Assembly (NCBI RefSeq): GCF_024347495.1
Contig: NZ_AP025490.1
Coordinates: 248,001-312,000, forward strand
Length of the DNA: 64,000 nucleotides
Direction of reading: 5' to 3'
Source of the DNA: Vibrio gallaecicus
Lineage (GTDB): Bacteria > Pseudomonadota > Gammaproteobacteria > Enterobacterales > Vibrionaceae
This document shows positions 29,638-39,767 of this stretch, in pieces. Both the position numbers and the translations under genes were made by a program. Below the pieces are notes generated by a model that saw nothing but the letters and a program-made list of their open reading frames with translations, was not told the DNA's origin and made no database searches. How positions within the stretch are numbered: the stretch's first letter is position 1; each line of letters opens with the position of its first letter.

Positions 29638-30030
29638 TTAAATCATGAAGATGAAAATAACAGACAGCGCGCTAATTAAGCCTGCAAAGAAGTAGCAGCC
29701 TACTTTCCCTGCGACACCTGCATGGATCTTTAAGTCGTGCATACCATGGTGTAAGCGGTGCATTGCATGCCACATAGGCAGTGCTAGCGTCCCGATAATG
29801 AATAGTGCACCAATAATGCTGGTGGCAAATTCAGACACACGCTCATAGCTCATTGCATCAGCATCAATGATTCCCATTGGAACCAAAATACCCAAGACTA
29901 AAATAGTGATAGGCGTGATCATGGCAAACCATGTACCACCTGCACCGAATAGACCCCACCAGATTGGTTCGTCTGAACGTTGAGGGTGCTTATTCACCGT
30001 ATTACGGTCAACTTTGTAAGTACTGTTCAT
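29638..30030 (-). CDS. frdD: fumarate reductase membrane subunit D
   Basis: A 130-residue membrane anchor that, with FrdC, holds the FrdAB head on the inner membrane and contributes to the menaquinol site. Three helices are evident (about 32-53, 67-90 and 108-129), and [14 protein letters not shown] is the conserved His-rich segment of FrdD. I chose the ATG at 30030 (MNSTYKVD) because AGGAGA lies just upstream; codons further upstream in frame overlap frdC. It is about 11 residues longer than E. coli FrdD at the N-terminus. Last gene of frdABCD. Confidence 0.93.
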   Translation of the reverse strand: MNSTYKVDRNTVNKHPQRSDEPIWWGLFGAGGTWFAMITPITILVLGILVPMGIIDADAMSYERVSEFATSIIGALFIIGTLALPMWHAMHRLHHGMHDLKIHAGVAGKVGCYFFAGLISALSVIFIFMI

Positions 30031-30041
30031 CAAATCGTCTC

Positions 30042-30425
30042 CTACACCACAACCAGAACAACAAGAGAGATAAACGCGACTGCTGCCCATTGGGTCAGTA
30101 CGATGATTCGCTTATCAACCAGCTTGCCTTTCAATCGAATCGGCATTACTTGCGGCATCATGCTAAAAAAGGTTTGAGCATGAAGTAGGCTACCAGCAAG
30201 GGCTATAATGTTAATGCCCACAACTAATGGGTTTGCCATGAAAGAGAGCCATCCTTGCCAAGCTTCTGGCCCTTTCACTAAACACCCCAAACCAAAGGTC
30301 AGGAAGATAGTGAATAAGATCAAAGGCAAGACAGTCGCTTCTCGTAGCATGTAGAAGCGGTAGAACGGGTGATTACTCCACCACGTTCTTTTCATCTCAC
30401 GAACATAAGGTTTACGATTGCTCAT
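30042..30425 (-). CDS. frdC: fumarate reductase membrane subunit C
   Basis: A 127-residue membrane anchor subunit with three hydrophobic helices. It begins with the conserved amphipathic [16 protein letters not shown], then [15 protein letters not shown], which includes the conserved Arg/Glu near the quinol site. It ends 11 nt before the frdD ATG, and its own start follows frdB by one base pair, so it is tightly coupled in the operon. Its length matches E. coli FrdC (131). Confidence 0.94.
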   Translation of the reverse strand: MSNRKPYVREMKRTWWSNHPFYRFYMLREATVLPLILFTIFLTFGLGCLVKGPEAWQGWLSFMANPLVVGINIIALAGSLLHAQTFFSMMPQVMPIRLKGKLVDKRIIVLTQWAAVAFISLVVLVVV

Positions 30426-30426
30426 C

Positions 30427-31191
30427 TTACGCTTCCTCCGCCGATTTAACTGGTTTACCGTCTGGCTTAAACATTGAGATTACGAAGTCCATAGAAGAAG
30501 CGACTTTACCTTGGTTTACTGCGGCTGCTGGGTCTACCTTTTTAGGGCAAACGTCAGAGCAGTAACCAACAAACGTACAGCCCCAAGCGCCATTCTCACC
30601 GTTGATCAATTCCATACGCTCAGCTTGACCGTTATCACGGCTGTCTAAGTTGTATCTATGAGCAAGAGTAAGAGCCGCAGGACCTATAAATTCAGGGTTT
30701 AGACCGAATTGAGGACATGCTGCGTAGCAAAGACCACAGTTGATGCAACCTGCGAACTGCTTGTATTTTGCCATTTGCTCTGGCGTTTGGATGTTCGTGC
30801 CGTCTTCTGGTGTACGATCATTACCAATGATGTAGGGTTTGATAGCTTCTAAGCGCTCAATGAATGGCGTCATATCGACAATCAAATCTTTCTCAATTGG
30901 GAAGTTCGATAGAGGCTCAATTTTTAAACCATCAGGGTAGTCACGTAAGAAACTCTTACAGGCTAGTTTTGGCACGCCGTTGACCATGATGCCGCATGAG
31001 CCACAGATAGCCATTCGGCAAGACCAGCGGTAAGACAGATCTTTATCTAGGTTATCCTTGATGTAGCCAATCGCATCTAAGACTGACATCGTTTCATCAA
31101 ATGGAATCTCAAAGCCTTGAAGGTGAGGCTCTGCGTCTTTTTCTGGATCGTAACGCAGAATGTCTACTTTTTGGATACGGTTCGCTGACAT
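30427..31191 (-). CDS. frdB: fumarate reductase iron-sulfur subunit
   Basis: A 254-residue electron-transfer subunit with three clusters. The [2Fe-2S] ligands are in [15 protein letters not shown], the [4Fe-4S] ligands in [13 protein letters not shown] and the [3Fe-4S] ligands in [17 protein letters not shown]. It passes electrons from menaquinol at FrdCD to the FAD of FrdA during anaerobic fumarate respiration. Its ATG overlaps the frdA stop by one base. The C-terminal end ([13 protein letters not shown]) is slightly longer than in E. coli (244). Confidence 0.96.
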   Translation of the reverse strand: MSANRIQKVDILRYDPEKDAEPHLQGFEIPFDETMSVLDAIGYIKDNLDKDLSYRWSCRMAICGSCGIMVNGVPKLACKSFLRDYPDGLKIEPLSNFPIEKDLIVDMTPFIERLEAIKPYIIGNDRTPEDGTNIQTPEQMAKYKQFAGCINCGLCYAACPQFGLNPEFIGPAALTLAHRYNLDSRDNGQAERMELINGENGAWGCTFVGYCSDVCPKKVDPAAAVNQGKVASSMDFVISMFKPDGKPVKSAEEA

Positions 31192-33059
31192 TATGCTTTC
31201 TCCTCTTCGCTTATCTCATCTTTCTTTGCACTTTCGCTAGCAGACTTTTCAGATTCTGCGGCTTTCTCGGCTGCAGCAGCTTTCTCTGCGGCTTCACCGT
31301 ACAAACGAGCTTTAGGTTGAGATTTAGTAATCTTCACGCCGCTGTAATCGATAGTCGGTGCAGAATCTTCTTTGTAGAAAGAAAGAGAGTGTTTAAGGAA
31401 GTTCACATCATCACGTTCAGTGCAGTTATCGTCTAAACGTTGGTGTGCGCCGCGAGACTCTTTGCGAAGAATCGCTGAATGCACCATTGCTTCTGCAACT
31501 TCTAGCCCGTAGCCCACTTCGATAGCGTAAAGTAGGTCAGTGTTAAACACTTTACCTTTGTCTTTGATGCTGATTTTTTTGTAGCGTGCTTTCAGTTCAG
31601 TGATCTTGTCGATGGTTGCTTGCATCAAGTCTTCTTGACGGTAGATGCCACAACCCGCTTCCATGGTATGACCCATTTCAGTTCGAATGTCAGACCAATT
31701 TTCATCGCCTTCTTGATTCATCAAACCAGCGATGCGCTCTTCAACGGCTTTGATTTGTTGTGCAATAGCGTCTTCATTCCAGCCTTTGAACTCGGCGGCA
31801 CGTTTCACGGCTTCTTCACCCGCAACACGGCCAAATACAACGAACTCAGCTAATGAATTAGAGCCTAGGCGGTTTGCACCGTGCAGACCTACAGAAGCAC
31901 ATTCACCAACGGCAAACAGACCTTTAATGCGAGTTTCACAAGTACCGTTAGTTTCAATGCCACCCATGGTGTAATGAACCGTTGGACGAATTGGAATTGG
32001 CTCTTTTGCTGGATCGACGTTTACGTAAGCTTTTGCTAGTTCACAAATGAAAGGCAGACGCTCTTGTAGGTATTCCTCACCAAGGTGGCGAAGATCTAGG
32101 TGGACGACATCACCAAGCGGATGCTTAATGGTGTTGCCTTTTTGTTGTTCATGCCAGAACGCTTGCGACACTTTGTCACGAGGTCCTAGTTCCATGTATT
32201 TGTTCTTTGGTTCGCCGACAGGAGTTTCAGGACCCATACCGTAATCTTGCAAGTAACGGTAGCCGTTCTTGTTGACGATAATACCGCCTTCACCACGGCA
32301 ACCTTCTGTCATCAAAATACCTGTACCAGGAAGACCTGTTGGGTGGTATTGAACGAACTCCATGTCACGCAGAGGTACACCATGACGATAAGCCATTGCC
32401 ATACCGTCGCCAGTTACAATACCGCCGTTAGTGTTGCAATGATAAACACGACCTGCGCCACCAGTTGCAAGAACAACTGATTTTGCTTTGATAGTAACAA
32501 GCTCACCTTCAGACATATGAATAGCGATAAGACCTTGGATTTCACCGTCTTCGCCGTTCTCATCTTTTTCAACAATGAGGTCTACCACAAAGTACTCGTC
32601 AAATCGTTTGATTTGGTCGTACTTCATCGAAGTCTGGAACAGAGTATGAAGCATATGGAAGCCGGTTTTATCCGCCGCAAACCACGTTCTTTCTACTTTC
32701 ATGCCGCCGAATCGGCGTACGTTAACTTCCCCGTTTTCTTTACGACTCCATGGGCAACCCCATTGCTCCATTTGGATCATTTCGCGAGTCGAGTTTTCAA
32801 CAAAGTATTCAACAACATCCTGTTCACATAGCCAATCACCACCGCCAACTGTATCGTTGAAGTGGTTATCTAAGCTATCTTCGTCCTTGATTACTGCTGC
32901 TGAACCGCCCTCGGCTGCAACAGTGTGCGAGCGCATTGGGTAAACTTTAGAAATAAGGGCTACTTCTAAATCAGGGTTAGCTTCAGCCGCTGCAATAGCA
33001 GTACGAAGACCGGCGCCGCCTGCGCCGATGACTGCGATATCTGTGGTGATTACCTTCAC
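31191..33059 (-). CDS. frdA: fumarate reductase flavoprotein subunit
   Basis: A 622-residue catalytic subunit reducing fumarate to succinate. It has the dinucleotide-binding [17 protein letters not shown] near the N-terminus, the covalent-FAD His in SHTVAAEGG, the active-site segment [15 protein letters not shown] and [10 protein letters not shown] near the C-terminus. It is about 20 residues longer than E. coli FrdA because of a low-complexity tail rich in Ala, Glu, Lys and Ser after residue ~580 ([17 protein letters not shown]). First gene of frdABCD, with CRP- and FNR-like sites in the 450-bp upstream region, consistent with anaerobic and catabolite control. Confidence 0.96.
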   Translation of the reverse strand: MKVITTDIAVIGAGGAGLRTAIAAAEANPDLEVALISKVYPMRSHTVAAEGGSAAVIKDEDSLDNHFNDTVGGGDWLCEQDVVEYFVENSTREMIQMEQWGCPWSRKENGEVNVRRFGGMKVERTWFAADKTGFHMLHTLFQTSMKYDQIKRFDEYFVVDLIVEKDENGEDGEIQGLIAIHMSEGELVTIKAKSVVLATGGAGRVYHCNTNGGIVTGDGMAMAYRHGVPLRDMEFVQYHPTGLPGTGILMTEGCRGEGGIIVNKNGYRYLQDYGMGPETPVGEPKNKYMELGPRDKVSQAFWHEQQKGNTIKHPLGDVVHLDLRHLGEEYLQERLPFICELAKAYVNVDPAKEPIPIRPTVHYTMGGIETNGTCETRIKGLFAVGECASVGLHGANRLGSNSLAEFVVFGRVAGEEAVKRAAEFKGWNEDAIAQQIKAVEERIAGLMNQEGDENWSDIRTEMGHTMEAGCGIYRQEDLMQATIDKITELKARYKKISIKDKGKVFNTDLLYAIEVGYGLEVAEAMVHSAILRKESRGAHQRLDDNCTERDDVNFLKHSLSFYKEDSAPTIDYSGVKITKSQPKARLYGEAAEKAAAAEKAAESEKSASESAKKDEISEEEKA

Positions 33060-33261
33060 AGTTATCCTCCAGTGTGTGATGCGGAATTTTCCGCTTGTTA
33101 TTATAAAAAGCCAATTTAGGGAGAATGAAACAGCATTAGCCGTATATCACCCCTAAGCCTTAAGTGGTAGGTTCAGTGTAAGAGAGGAGTGGATTGGAAA
33201 AGTTGATGCATTTGGGTTTTTAGGTCGGTAATGCATATGGAGGCATAGAAATTATAGGTTA

Positions 33262-33277
33262 TGTGACTGCAATCACG
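33262..33277. promoter_or_regulatory. CRP-like site upstream of frdABCD
   Basis: TGTGA (33262-33266), 6 bp, TCACG (33273-33277): nine of ten key positions of the CRP consensus TGTGA-N6-TCACA. It lies about 205 bp from the frdA start. Confidence 0.62.
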
Positions 33278-33288
33278 GCAATGAATTG

Positions 33289-33302
33289 TTGAAAACGATT
33301 AA
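33289..33302. promoter_or_regulatory. FNR-like half-matched site upstream of frdABCD
   Basis: TTGAAAACGATTAA matches TTGAT-N4-ATCAA at 8 of 10 positions. It lies 12 bp from the CRP-like site. FNR control of frd is established in enterics; the weaker match keeps confidence low. Confidence 0.4.
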
Positions 33303-33511
33303 CCCGCAGGCGTGGTGTTAACGGCTTGTTGAGTATGATTTTTGTTATCAATGTTGATGTGAAAACTGTATTGATGATTGTATTGTAGAACGTAATTTTC
33401 TGGCTTCATTAAAACAACATTTTGCTTTCATTTGTAGAAAGATAGAAGCTTACAAAAGAGATGAAAGGTGGTAATTTCATCGCCTAGAATTCAGTGATAT
33501 GGAACTTAATA

Positions 33512-34483
33512 ATGCACTCTACATGGCAACCAGCAGCAACCATTAAGCAGTTAAAGCAACGTGCTGATATCCTTAGTCAAATTCGCCAGTTCTTTACAGA
33601 AAGAAACGTGATGGAAGTGGATACACCAGCGATGAGTCACGCCACTGTGACGGACGTGCATTTACATACTTTCAAAACTGAATTCGTAGGACCGGGTTAT
33701 GCGCATGGTCAGCCGCTGTTCTTTATGACTAGCCCTGAGTTTCATATGAAACGACTGCTAGCGGCAAGCAGTGGCTGTATCTATCAGATTTGTAAGTCTT
33801 TCCGTAACGAAGAAAACGGTCGTTATCACAACCCTGAATTCACTATGTTGGAGTGGTATCGCGTTGGTTTCAATCATCATGATTTGATGGATGAAATGGA
33901 TTCACTCTTACAGCAAGTCTTGAAGTGCGGAAGTGCACAGCGAATGACGTATCAGCAAGCTTTTGTGGATTTGCTGGGTGTGTGCCCATTAGAAGCGTCT
34001 ATGGATGAATTGAAGCAAGTCGCAGCGCCACTAGGGCTTCGTGATATAGCCGATCCTGAACAAGATAGAGATACTTTGTTACAGCTACTTTTCAGTATGG
34101 GGGTCGAACCTAAGATTGGTCAGGTTGTTCCTACGTTTATCTTTGATTTCCCAGCTTCACAAGCGGCTCTTGCTAAAATAAACGCTCATGACTCGCGTGT
34201 TGCTGATCGTTTTGAGGTCTATTTTAAAGGCATCGAATTAGCTAATGGTTTCCATGAATTGGACAACCCACAAGAACAGCTTAAGCGTTTTGAAGAAGAT
34301 AATGTGAAACGGTTAGAAATGGGGTTAGCTGCTCAGCCAATCGATCATCATTTGATAGAGGCGCTAAAAGCAGGTTTGCCTGAATGTGCAGGGGTAGCTT
34401 TAGGTATTGATCGCTTAATCATGCTGGCGTTAGGGTATGATCATATTGATGATGTCACAGCGTTCCCTTTCCCTAGGTCATAA
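33512..34483 (+). CDS. epmA: EF-P--(R)-beta-lysine ligase
   Basis: A 323-residue class II lysyl-tRNA synthetase paralogue (PoxA/GenX/YjeA) without the anticodon-binding domain. It activates (R)-beta-lysine with ATP and attaches it to Lys34 of EF-P. Class II motifs are present: motif 2 around [21 protein letters not shown] and motif 3 at [16 protein letters not shown] start at ATG 33512 ([11 protein letters not shown]), giving the family length of about 325; a GTG six codons upstream is possible but unsupported. It is divergent from frdA, as in E. coli. Confidence 0.96.
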   Translation: MHSTWQPAATIKQLKQRADILSQIRQFFTERNVMEVDTPAMSHATVTDVHLHTFKTEFVGPGYAHGQPLFFMTSPEFHMKRLLAASSGCIYQICKSFRNEENGRYHNPEFTMLEWYRVGFNHHDLMDEMDSLLQQVLKCGSAQRMTYQQAFVDLLGVCPLEASMDELKQVAAPLGLRDIADPEQDRDTLLQLLFSMGVEPKIGQVVPTFIFDFPASQAALAKINAHDSRVADRFEVYFKGIELANGFHELDNPQEQLKRFEEDNVKRLEMGLAAQPIDHHLIEALKAGLPECAGVALGIDRLIMLALGYDHIDDVTAFPFPRS

Positions 34484-34488
34484 TGATT

Positions 34489-34515
34489 TAGCTCATTAGC
34501 TCATTAGCTCATTAG
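34489..34515. repeat. 8-bp tandem repeat after epmA
   Basis: TAGCTCAT repeated three times plus a partial fourth copy, immediately after the epmA stop region. A simple slippage-type repeat with no evident role. Confidence 0.85.
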
Positions 34516-34546
34516 TTCTATGGTGGCTTTTGAGTAACGAGTCTCA

Positions 34547-34577
34547 CTAAAAGCAGACAATGGCAGTCTGCTTTTAG
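34547..34577. terminator. bidirectional terminator-like hairpin between epmA and the DMT gene
   Basis: Perfect 12-bp arms CTAAAAGCAGAC (34547-34558) and GTCTGCTTTTAG (34566-34577) with a 7-nt loop. The A/T part of the stem can act as the T-tract in either direction. Confidence 0.7.
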
Positions 34578-34634
34578 AGTATTCATTATTACTTCTTAAT
34601 CTCTTTAACTTCTTGGCTCTAATTTTATTCTCAC

Positions 34635-35522
34635 TTATTGAACCAGAATGCCGGTTCCTACTACTGCGACTATTGCGCCTAACCACGCATAGATATTCGG
34701 TCTTTGTTTGGTGTAGTACCAGAGAATAGGCAGTAGCATAATAGGAGTAGTAGAAGAGAGTAACGCAACCATACCCACGTTACCTTCTTGCAGAGCATAC
34801 AAAATCAAAGTCATACCCACCGCCATTGCTAAGAATCCGTTGATGGCAGTAATACCAAACATTTGCCTATTCATTGGTTTAATAGGAAGTGAGAGCTTCG
34901 CCCCTGTTAAACGAAAAAGGGAATGTGCAATAAACGCAGTGATCATCCTAATAGCAGAAGCTGCAACAGGGTCAATATTGGTTTGCATAACAGGTTTAGC
35001 AATGATTCCCCCAAGCGCTTGGCAAAGTGCCGCTAGGATTCCTAGGCCAACGCCGATCCAAATTTTCCCTTTAATATCTTCTAGCTGATTTTGAGTTTGC
35101 CCTTTACGACCAAAGAATATCGCGGTTAATACACCACTGAATACTAAAGCTGAGCCGATTAGCTCCATGCCTGTCATGCTTTCACTAAAAAGGAAGTAGC
35201 CTAATATGGCAGAGAATACGGCATGACAAGAAAATAGCAGACCAGCTTGTCTTGGTCCCATTCGATTCAAGCAAGCAAATAGAGCGGTGTCACCAATGAA
35301 TATGCCAATCAAACCAGACAGCATCATGGGAGTCACAAGGGCGCTATCAACAGTAGACCAGCCACCAGTTACCCAGGCCATTGTTGATAGTATGACGGCG
35401 GTACAACCCATCCGCCATCGGCTATAGGCAAACGAACCTAGATGCTGAGCGGGCTTTACCGATAATAGGCTTGCGATAGCCCAAAGAAATGCAGCAGCAA
35501 GTGCTAGCCATTCAAATCCCAT
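34635..35522 (-). CDS. EamA/DMT-family transporter
   Basis: A 295-residue inner-membrane permease with ten predicted helices in two EamA repeats (roughly residues 5-135 and 150-290). Examples are ALAAAFLWAIASLLS at the start and ALAGGIIAKPVM-type small-residue helices in the second half (QALGGIIAKPVM). The drug/metabolite transporter superfamily moves metabolites, amino acids or nucleotide sugars; no substrate can be inferred. It stands alone, convergent with epmA, and is preceded by the inverted and tandem repeats at 35566-35715. Confidence 0.87.
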   Translation of the reverse strand: MGFEWLALAAAFLWAIASLLSVKPAQHLGSFAYSRWRMGCTAVILSTMAWVTGGWSTVDSALVTPMMLSGLIGIFIGDTALFACLNRMGPRQAGLLFSCHAVFSAILGYFLFSESMTGMELIGSALVFSGVLTAIFFGRKGQTQNQLEDIKGKIWIGVGLGILAALCQALGGIIAKPVMQTNIDPVAASAIRMITAFIAHSLFRLTGAKLSLPIKPMNRQMFGITAINGFLAMAVGMTLILYALQEGNVGMVALLSSTTPIMLLPILWYYTKQRPNIYAWLGAIVAVVGTGILVQ

Positions 35523-35565
35523 TTGAAAGAGCGTCCATGAGGGGAAAGTAGTGATCCAATATGCA

Positions 35566-35613
35566 CTAAACCACCTTCAGAGCAAAGTGAGATTTGATCT
35601 GAAGGTGGTTTAG
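35566..35613. terminator. 16-bp inverted repeat downstream of the DASS gene
   Basis: Perfect 16-bp arms (35566-35581 and 35598-35613, core ACCACCTTCAGA / TCTGAAGGTGGT) with a 16-nt loop. It is likely the end of the minus-strand transporter transcript, although it has no long T-tract. Confidence 0.6.
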
Positions 35614-35647
35614 TTAATTACTGCGCTAGTTAAGCTTACTTCTTTCT

Positions 35648-35715
35648 GTTAACCAAAGAGTTCAGTTAACAAAAAAACTTAGTCAACCAACGAATTTAGT
35701 TAATCAAAGAACGCA
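35648..35715. repeat. 17-bp degenerate tandem repeat, four copies
   Basis: Four abutting 17-bp units start at 35648, 35665, 35682 and 35699, each of the form GTTAACCAAAGAGTTCA with a few changes. Weaker units may extend left to about 35613. It lies between the DASS and DMT genes. Confidence 0.75.
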
Positions 35716-35747
35716 GTAGCCTTTGCTTAAGCCACAGTGTTTAAATT

Positions 35748-37163
35748 CTAAGTCAATATGAACAGCGCAAGGTAGACAATTCCGAGTCCGACAAGCCCTA
35801 GGATTATCCCCATTTTTGCCATGTCTTTACTTTCAATAAGACCCGTTGAATAGGCTAAGGAGTTAGGCGGTGTTGATACTGGAAGGATCATACCAAGTGA
35901 AGCTGAGAAGGCGACAACAACCAGTAACCCTTGTAGCCCACCAATCGCAACTAAGCTTTCCATTGAAGCTCCAATTGCAGCTGCAATCGGCATTAATAAG
36001 TTTGCTGTTGCTGTATTCGACATAAAGTTCGCCATTAACCAACATACAATAGACAGCGTAAGAACAACGGAAGTTGGAGATAAGGATTCATAGTCAATAG
36101 CGTGCGCGAGTGCGACCGCAAGCCCGGTTTTATCTAAACCGATACCAATCGCAATACCACCTGCGACTAACCAAAGCACATCCCAGTTAATCATTTTTAG
36201 CTCTTCCTTGCCCATGATACCCGTTAGGGTAAAGACAGCTAATGGGATGATGGAAACCACGTAGGTATTCATGCCATGCAGTTTTGTGGTCATCCATAAA
36301 ATAATAGTCAGGGCAAAGGTGGCGTACACAACAATAGCACGCCAACTTTTCTTGAATTTTCCGTCTAACTTCAAAATCATATTTTGCTGCTGAGAAGGAA
36401 AAAACTTTTGAAGCAGGAACCAAGCAATTGTGAGTTGGATTATTACAAAGGGTAGCCCCATCATCATCCAAGATAGGAAATCAATACTGTTTTCACCAGT
36501 AAGATACTGTAAAGCAATTGCGTTAGGTGGTGTGCCGATTGGTGTTGCAATACCCCCGGTATTAGCGGCGATTGGAATACATAGGACCAATGCTTTGATA
36601 CCAATATCGCCTTTGGGTGCAGAGGCGACAATTGGTCCTAATAATGCCAGCATCATAACTGTGGTTGCAGTATTGGACATAAACATTGAAAACACAGCTG
36701 TGATTAGCATTAAACCAAGCATTATAAAGCGAGGTTGAGTACCAAATGGTTTGAGTAATACTCGCGCTAGATTGTTATCTAATTCGTATTTTGAGGCGGC
36801 AATTGCTAAGGCGAAGCCACCCATAAAAAGAATGATGATTGGCGAAGAAAAAGCACCAAAGATGTCGGTATATTTGATTAACTCACCAAGGTCATGTCCT
36901 GCTGGTGGGTTTCGAAATAGGTGCAAACCTTTATCTGAGATCATGACTAATTCAAGGGCGATGATCAAAATGGAAGTGGCAAAAACTGGTACGGGCTCAA
37001 GCACCCACAACAATGCCGCGAGCAAAAATATAGCCAACAAACGATGCTGAATTAAGGTTAAATTCTCAATTGGTATGGAGTCGATTGGCATAAACAGCAC
37101 ACCAAGGGGGATAGAGAAGCAAATCAATAGCTTAATTAAAACGCCAATATCGAGCTTAAGCAT
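35748..37163 (-). CDS. DASS-family sodium:dicarboxylate/sulfate symporter
   Basis: A 471-residue inner-membrane carrier of the divalent anion:Na+ symporter (SLC13) family, with about eleven helices. The paired SNT motifs that bind Na+ and carboxylate are visible: FMSNTATTVMML in the first half and FMSNTATANLLMPIAAAIG in the second, followed by TPPNSLAYSTG. The first half also has GIATPIGTPPNAIA. Vibrio relatives such as VcINDY carry succinate and other C4-dicarboxylates, which would fit the nearby fumarate reductase, but sulfate or citrate cannot be excluded. Monocistronic, minus strand. Confidence 0.9.
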   Translation of the reverse strand: MLKLDIGVLIKLLICFSIPLGVLFMPIDSIPIENLTLIQHRLLAIFLLAALLWVLEPVPVFATSILIIALELVMISDKGLHLFRNPPAGHDLGELIKYTDIFGAFSSPIIILFMGGFALAIAASKYELDNNLARVLLKPFGTQPRFIMLGLMLITAVFSMFMSNTATTVMMLALLGPIVASAPKGDIGIKALVLCIPIAANTGGIATPIGTPPNAIALQYLTGENSIDFLSWMMMGLPFVIIQLTIAWFLLQKFFPSQQQNMILKLDGKFKKSWRAIVVYATFALTIILWMTTKLHGMNTYVVSIIPLAVFTLTGIMGKEELKMINWDVLWLVAGGIAIGIGLDKTGLAVALAHAIDYESLSPTSVVLTLSIVCWLMANFMSNTATANLLMPIAAAIGASMESLVAIGGLQGLLVVVAFSASLGMILPVSTPPNSLAYSTGLIESKDMAKMGIILGLVGLGIVYLALFILT

Positions 37164-37488
37164 GACACCGAGACCTTATGAAAAAATAACTTCAATTAGA
37201 GTAAGTTATCTCTGACTTCGGTACTTGGATAAGCGTTATAAAAAATGAAACTCGTTTAATAATTCGTCAGGTGTTTTGTTTTTAGTCAATCTTTTAAGTT
37301 GGAAGGCGTGTTGGCTTAAGTCGAAATCGAAGTTTGAGTTGCAATAAGGGGAGCTGAAATTGATATTCCGACTAACTTTTGAATTTTGGGTATAAAAAAG
37401 GCGAGTTATGAAAAACTCGCCTTTCGTGTATCTTTAAAATAACGATTAAGCCCAGATAGCTTTAGAGCGCTATGAAAGCATGCTGTTT
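37164..37488. other. interval between DASS gene and psd
   Basis: About 325 bp without a gene. It holds the psd terminator at its right end and presumably the promoter of the DASS gene at its left end; nothing else is recognisable. Confidence 0.4.
37396..37424 (-). terminator. terminator of the rsgA-psd unit
   Basis: Stem AAAGGCGAGTT (37398-37408) / AACTCGCCTTT (37414-37424); on the minus strand the stem is followed by T6, giving a strong intrinsic terminator. Confidence 0.85.
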
Positions 37489-38418
37489 TTACTCAGCTGA
37501 CTGAATGTCTTTGCTTTCTTCTTTTGATTCTTCTGCAGCTTCAGCCTGTTTTTCTTGACTAACAATGTTGTGCGCAAAAGGCGTACCTAGTACTGTTTTT
37601 TCGCCATTGACCATAGTCTCATCAAACTTGATTGAGTCTTTAGCAAATAGGTTAATAACAGTTGAACCAAGTTTAAAGCGGCCCATCTCTTCACCCTTCT
37701 TCAGGATGATCGCATTGTTACCTTCTGCTGGGTAATCCCATTTGTAAACACTGTTCCCACGAGGTGGAGTAATCGTGCCTGCCCATACTTGCTCAATGCT
37801 ACCAACAATCGTTGCACCAACCAGTACTTGAGCCATAGGTCCAAACTCAGTATCGAAAATACACACAACACGTTCGTTACGAGCAAAAAGGTTTGGTACA
37901 TTTTCTGCTGTTAATGGGTTAACAGAGAATAGGTCACCAGGGACATAAATCATCTGGCGAAGTGTACCGTCACATGGCATATGAACGCGGTGGTAATCAC
38001 TTGGAGATAGGTAAAGTGTTGCGAACTCACCATCAGCAAACTCTTCAGCTAGTGCCGCGTCGCCACCTAGAAGTTCACGAGCAGAATAGTCATGACCTTT
38101 TGCTTGAATCAGCTGACCATCAGTAATTGGACCAAATTGGCTTACACGAGCATCTGCAGGATGAACAATAACTGAATCACCTTCAGCGATAGGACGCGTG
38201 CCTTCTTTGAGTTCACGTACAAAGAATTCATTGAATGTTTTAAAGTGTTTAGGATCGCTGTGCAGCGCTTCATCCATGTTTACTTTGTATTGTTTAATGA
38301 ACCAGTTAATGATTGCTGTGGTTAAACCGCCCGCTTTTGCAGAAGCTAGTTTACCGACTAGACGAGTCAGTCCGTGTTGTGGAATCCAGTATTGCAATCC
38401 AACTTTAATCTTATCCAT
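37489..38418 (-). CDS. psd: phosphatidylserine decarboxylase proenzyme
   Basis: A 309-residue inner-membrane enzyme making phosphatidylethanolamine from phosphatidylserine. The LGST self-cleavage motif puts the pyruvoyl-forming serine at residue 252, and [11 protein letters not shown] and [14 protein letters not shown] carry the catalytic Asp/His. The C-terminal tail after ~290 is Glu/Lys-rich ([15 protein letters not shown]) and probably disordered. It lies 141 bp downstream of rsgA on the same strand, as in E. coli, but the mechanosensitive-channel gene that follows psd there is absent here; a terminator comes instead. Confidence 0.96.
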   Translation of the reverse strand: MDKIKVGLQYWIPQHGLTRLVGKLASAKAGGLTTAIINWFIKQYKVNMDEALHSDPKHFKTFNEFFVRELKEGTRPIAEGDSVIVHPADARVSQFGPITDGQLIQAKGHDYSARELLGGDAALAEEFADGEFATLYLSPSDYHRVHMPCDGTLRQMIYVPGDLFSVNPLTAENVPNLFARNERVVCIFDTEFGPMAQVLVGATIVGSIEQVWAGTITPPRGNSVYKWDYPAEGNNAIILKKGEEMGRFKLGSTVINLFAKDSIKFDETMVNGEKTVLGTPFAHNIVSQEKQAEAAEESKEESKDIQSAE

Positions 38419-38559
38419 TGTATTAATTTTCCGATGCTGTTTGTTTTTGATGCTAATCGTTTTTAATGCAAACGAATTAATGACGATTTAGGGCGCGAGA
38501 TGTTACTTAAAATCGCGCAACTTGTCAGTAAATGTACATGTTTGTTCACAAGAATGCGG

Positions 38560-39615
38560 TTATAGATCCGCTTTCTTACTTCGTGAGTACTGACGGTTAT
38601 CTTTGTTGTCAGCCATTGTTTCAATAATGCGATGGTAGCTAGCAAAACGTAAACGGCTAATTTTTCCGTCTTCAACGGCTTCACGCAGAAGACATCCCGG
38701 GTCGTCATTGTGTTTACAGTCGCGAAATTTACAACCACCTAGGTATGGTTTGAATTCAATGAAAGCGTCAGTGATTTCGTCAGGTTCTAGGTGCCATAGA
38801 CCGAATTCACGTACCCCAGGGGAATCGATCAGATCGCCACCAGAAGGGAAGTGATATAAACGTGCTGCCGTGGTGGTGTGTTGCCCCAGCCCTGAGTTTT
38901 CAGAAACAGCGCCTTCTTCTATGTCTAATGTTGGCATAAGTGCATTCACTAGGCTGGATTTGCCCACGCCGGATTGACCAACGAAAATGTTGATGCGATC
39001 TTTTAATTCAGCTTCCAGCTCTTTGATACCGTAGCCAGACTCTTTACTCACGAACATCACTTTATAGCCGATTTTTTCGTACACTTTCAGCGTTTCGCGG
39101 TATTCGCTAATTTGTTGTTCTGTCAGTAAGTCGACTTTATTGAGCACAACTAATGGCGCAATATTCACCGTTTCAGAGGCTATCAAGTAGCGGTCGATGA
39201 TATTAAGTGATAGCTCTGGTAGCACAGCTGAAACGATAACCATTTGGTCAACGTTTGCCGCAACAGGTTTTAAGCCGTCGTAGTAATCAGGGCGAGTTAG
39301 CATTGACGTTCGAGGTTCAACCGCTTCGACAACACCAGAAATACCAGCCATCGATTCAAGCCCAGCACGCCAGATTACCTTGTCTCCAGAGACTAATGTT
39401 TCAATGCTACGACGTAAATTACATCGATGCACTTCATTCGTTTCTAGATCTTCGATATCAGCATGTTGACCAAATCGAGTGATAACAAGACCATGTTTAG
39501 TGCCGCCAAGCATATTCTCATCCCATTGGATAGAATCTTCTTTTTTAAGACGTTTGTTCTGGTTACTGCGTACGCGTCGTACTTGACCTTTGGTTAACTT
39601 TTTCTTTTTAGCCAC
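38560..39615 (-). CDS. rsgA: ribosome small subunit maturation GTPase RsgA
   Basis: A 351-residue circularly permuted GTPase for late 30S assembly. An OB-fold N-terminal domain is preceded by a basic tail. The G motifs run in permuted order: NKVD at 159-162 (G4), GQSGVGKSS at 213-221 (G1) and DSPG at 264-267 (G3). A C-terminal zinc-binding segment follows with Cys295, Cys300, His302 and Cys308. Divergent from orn, with a 14-bp palindrome (GTGCTAATTAGCAC, 39664-39677) between them. Likely the first gene of rsgA-psd. Confidence 0.96.
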   Translation of the reverse strand: MAKKKKLTKGQVRRVRSNQNKRLKKEDSIQWDENMLGGTKHGLVITRFGQHADIEDLETNEVHRCNLRRSIETLVSGDKVIWRAGLESMAGISGVVEAVEPRTSMLTRPDYYDGLKPVAANVDQMVIVSAVLPELSLNIIDRYLIASETVNIAPLVVLNKVDLLTEQQISEYRETLKVYEKIGYKVMFVSKESGYGIKELEAELKDRINIFVGQSGVGKSSLVNALMPTLDIEEGAVSENSGLGQHTTTAARLYHFPSGGDLIDSPGVREFGLWHLEPDEITDAFIEFKPYLGGCKFRDCKHNDDPGCLLREAVEDGKISRLRFASYHRIIETMADNKDNRQYSRSKKADL

Positions 39616-39767
39616 AATTTTCCACTTAACACATCTAAATTGATGATAGGGGACTCAAACAAGGTGCTAATTAGCACGACTGCATTTCAGTTGCTCTAAA
39701 CCTAGTTTGAGTATACATATTTGGGTATAGTACCTCTTTTATACGTAAACAAATAGGCAACTCCCTT

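Larger units (their letters stand above)
33060..33511. other. regulatory interval between divergent frdA and epmA
   Basis: About 450 bp without a gene. It holds a near-perfect CRP site and an FNR-like site (listed separately). The rest is AT-rich with no clear hairpin or small gene. Confidence 0.5.

Noticed and set aside
30031..30090. N-terminal extension of frdD
   Set aside because: It overlaps frdC, and a good ribosome-binding site precedes the ATG at 30030.
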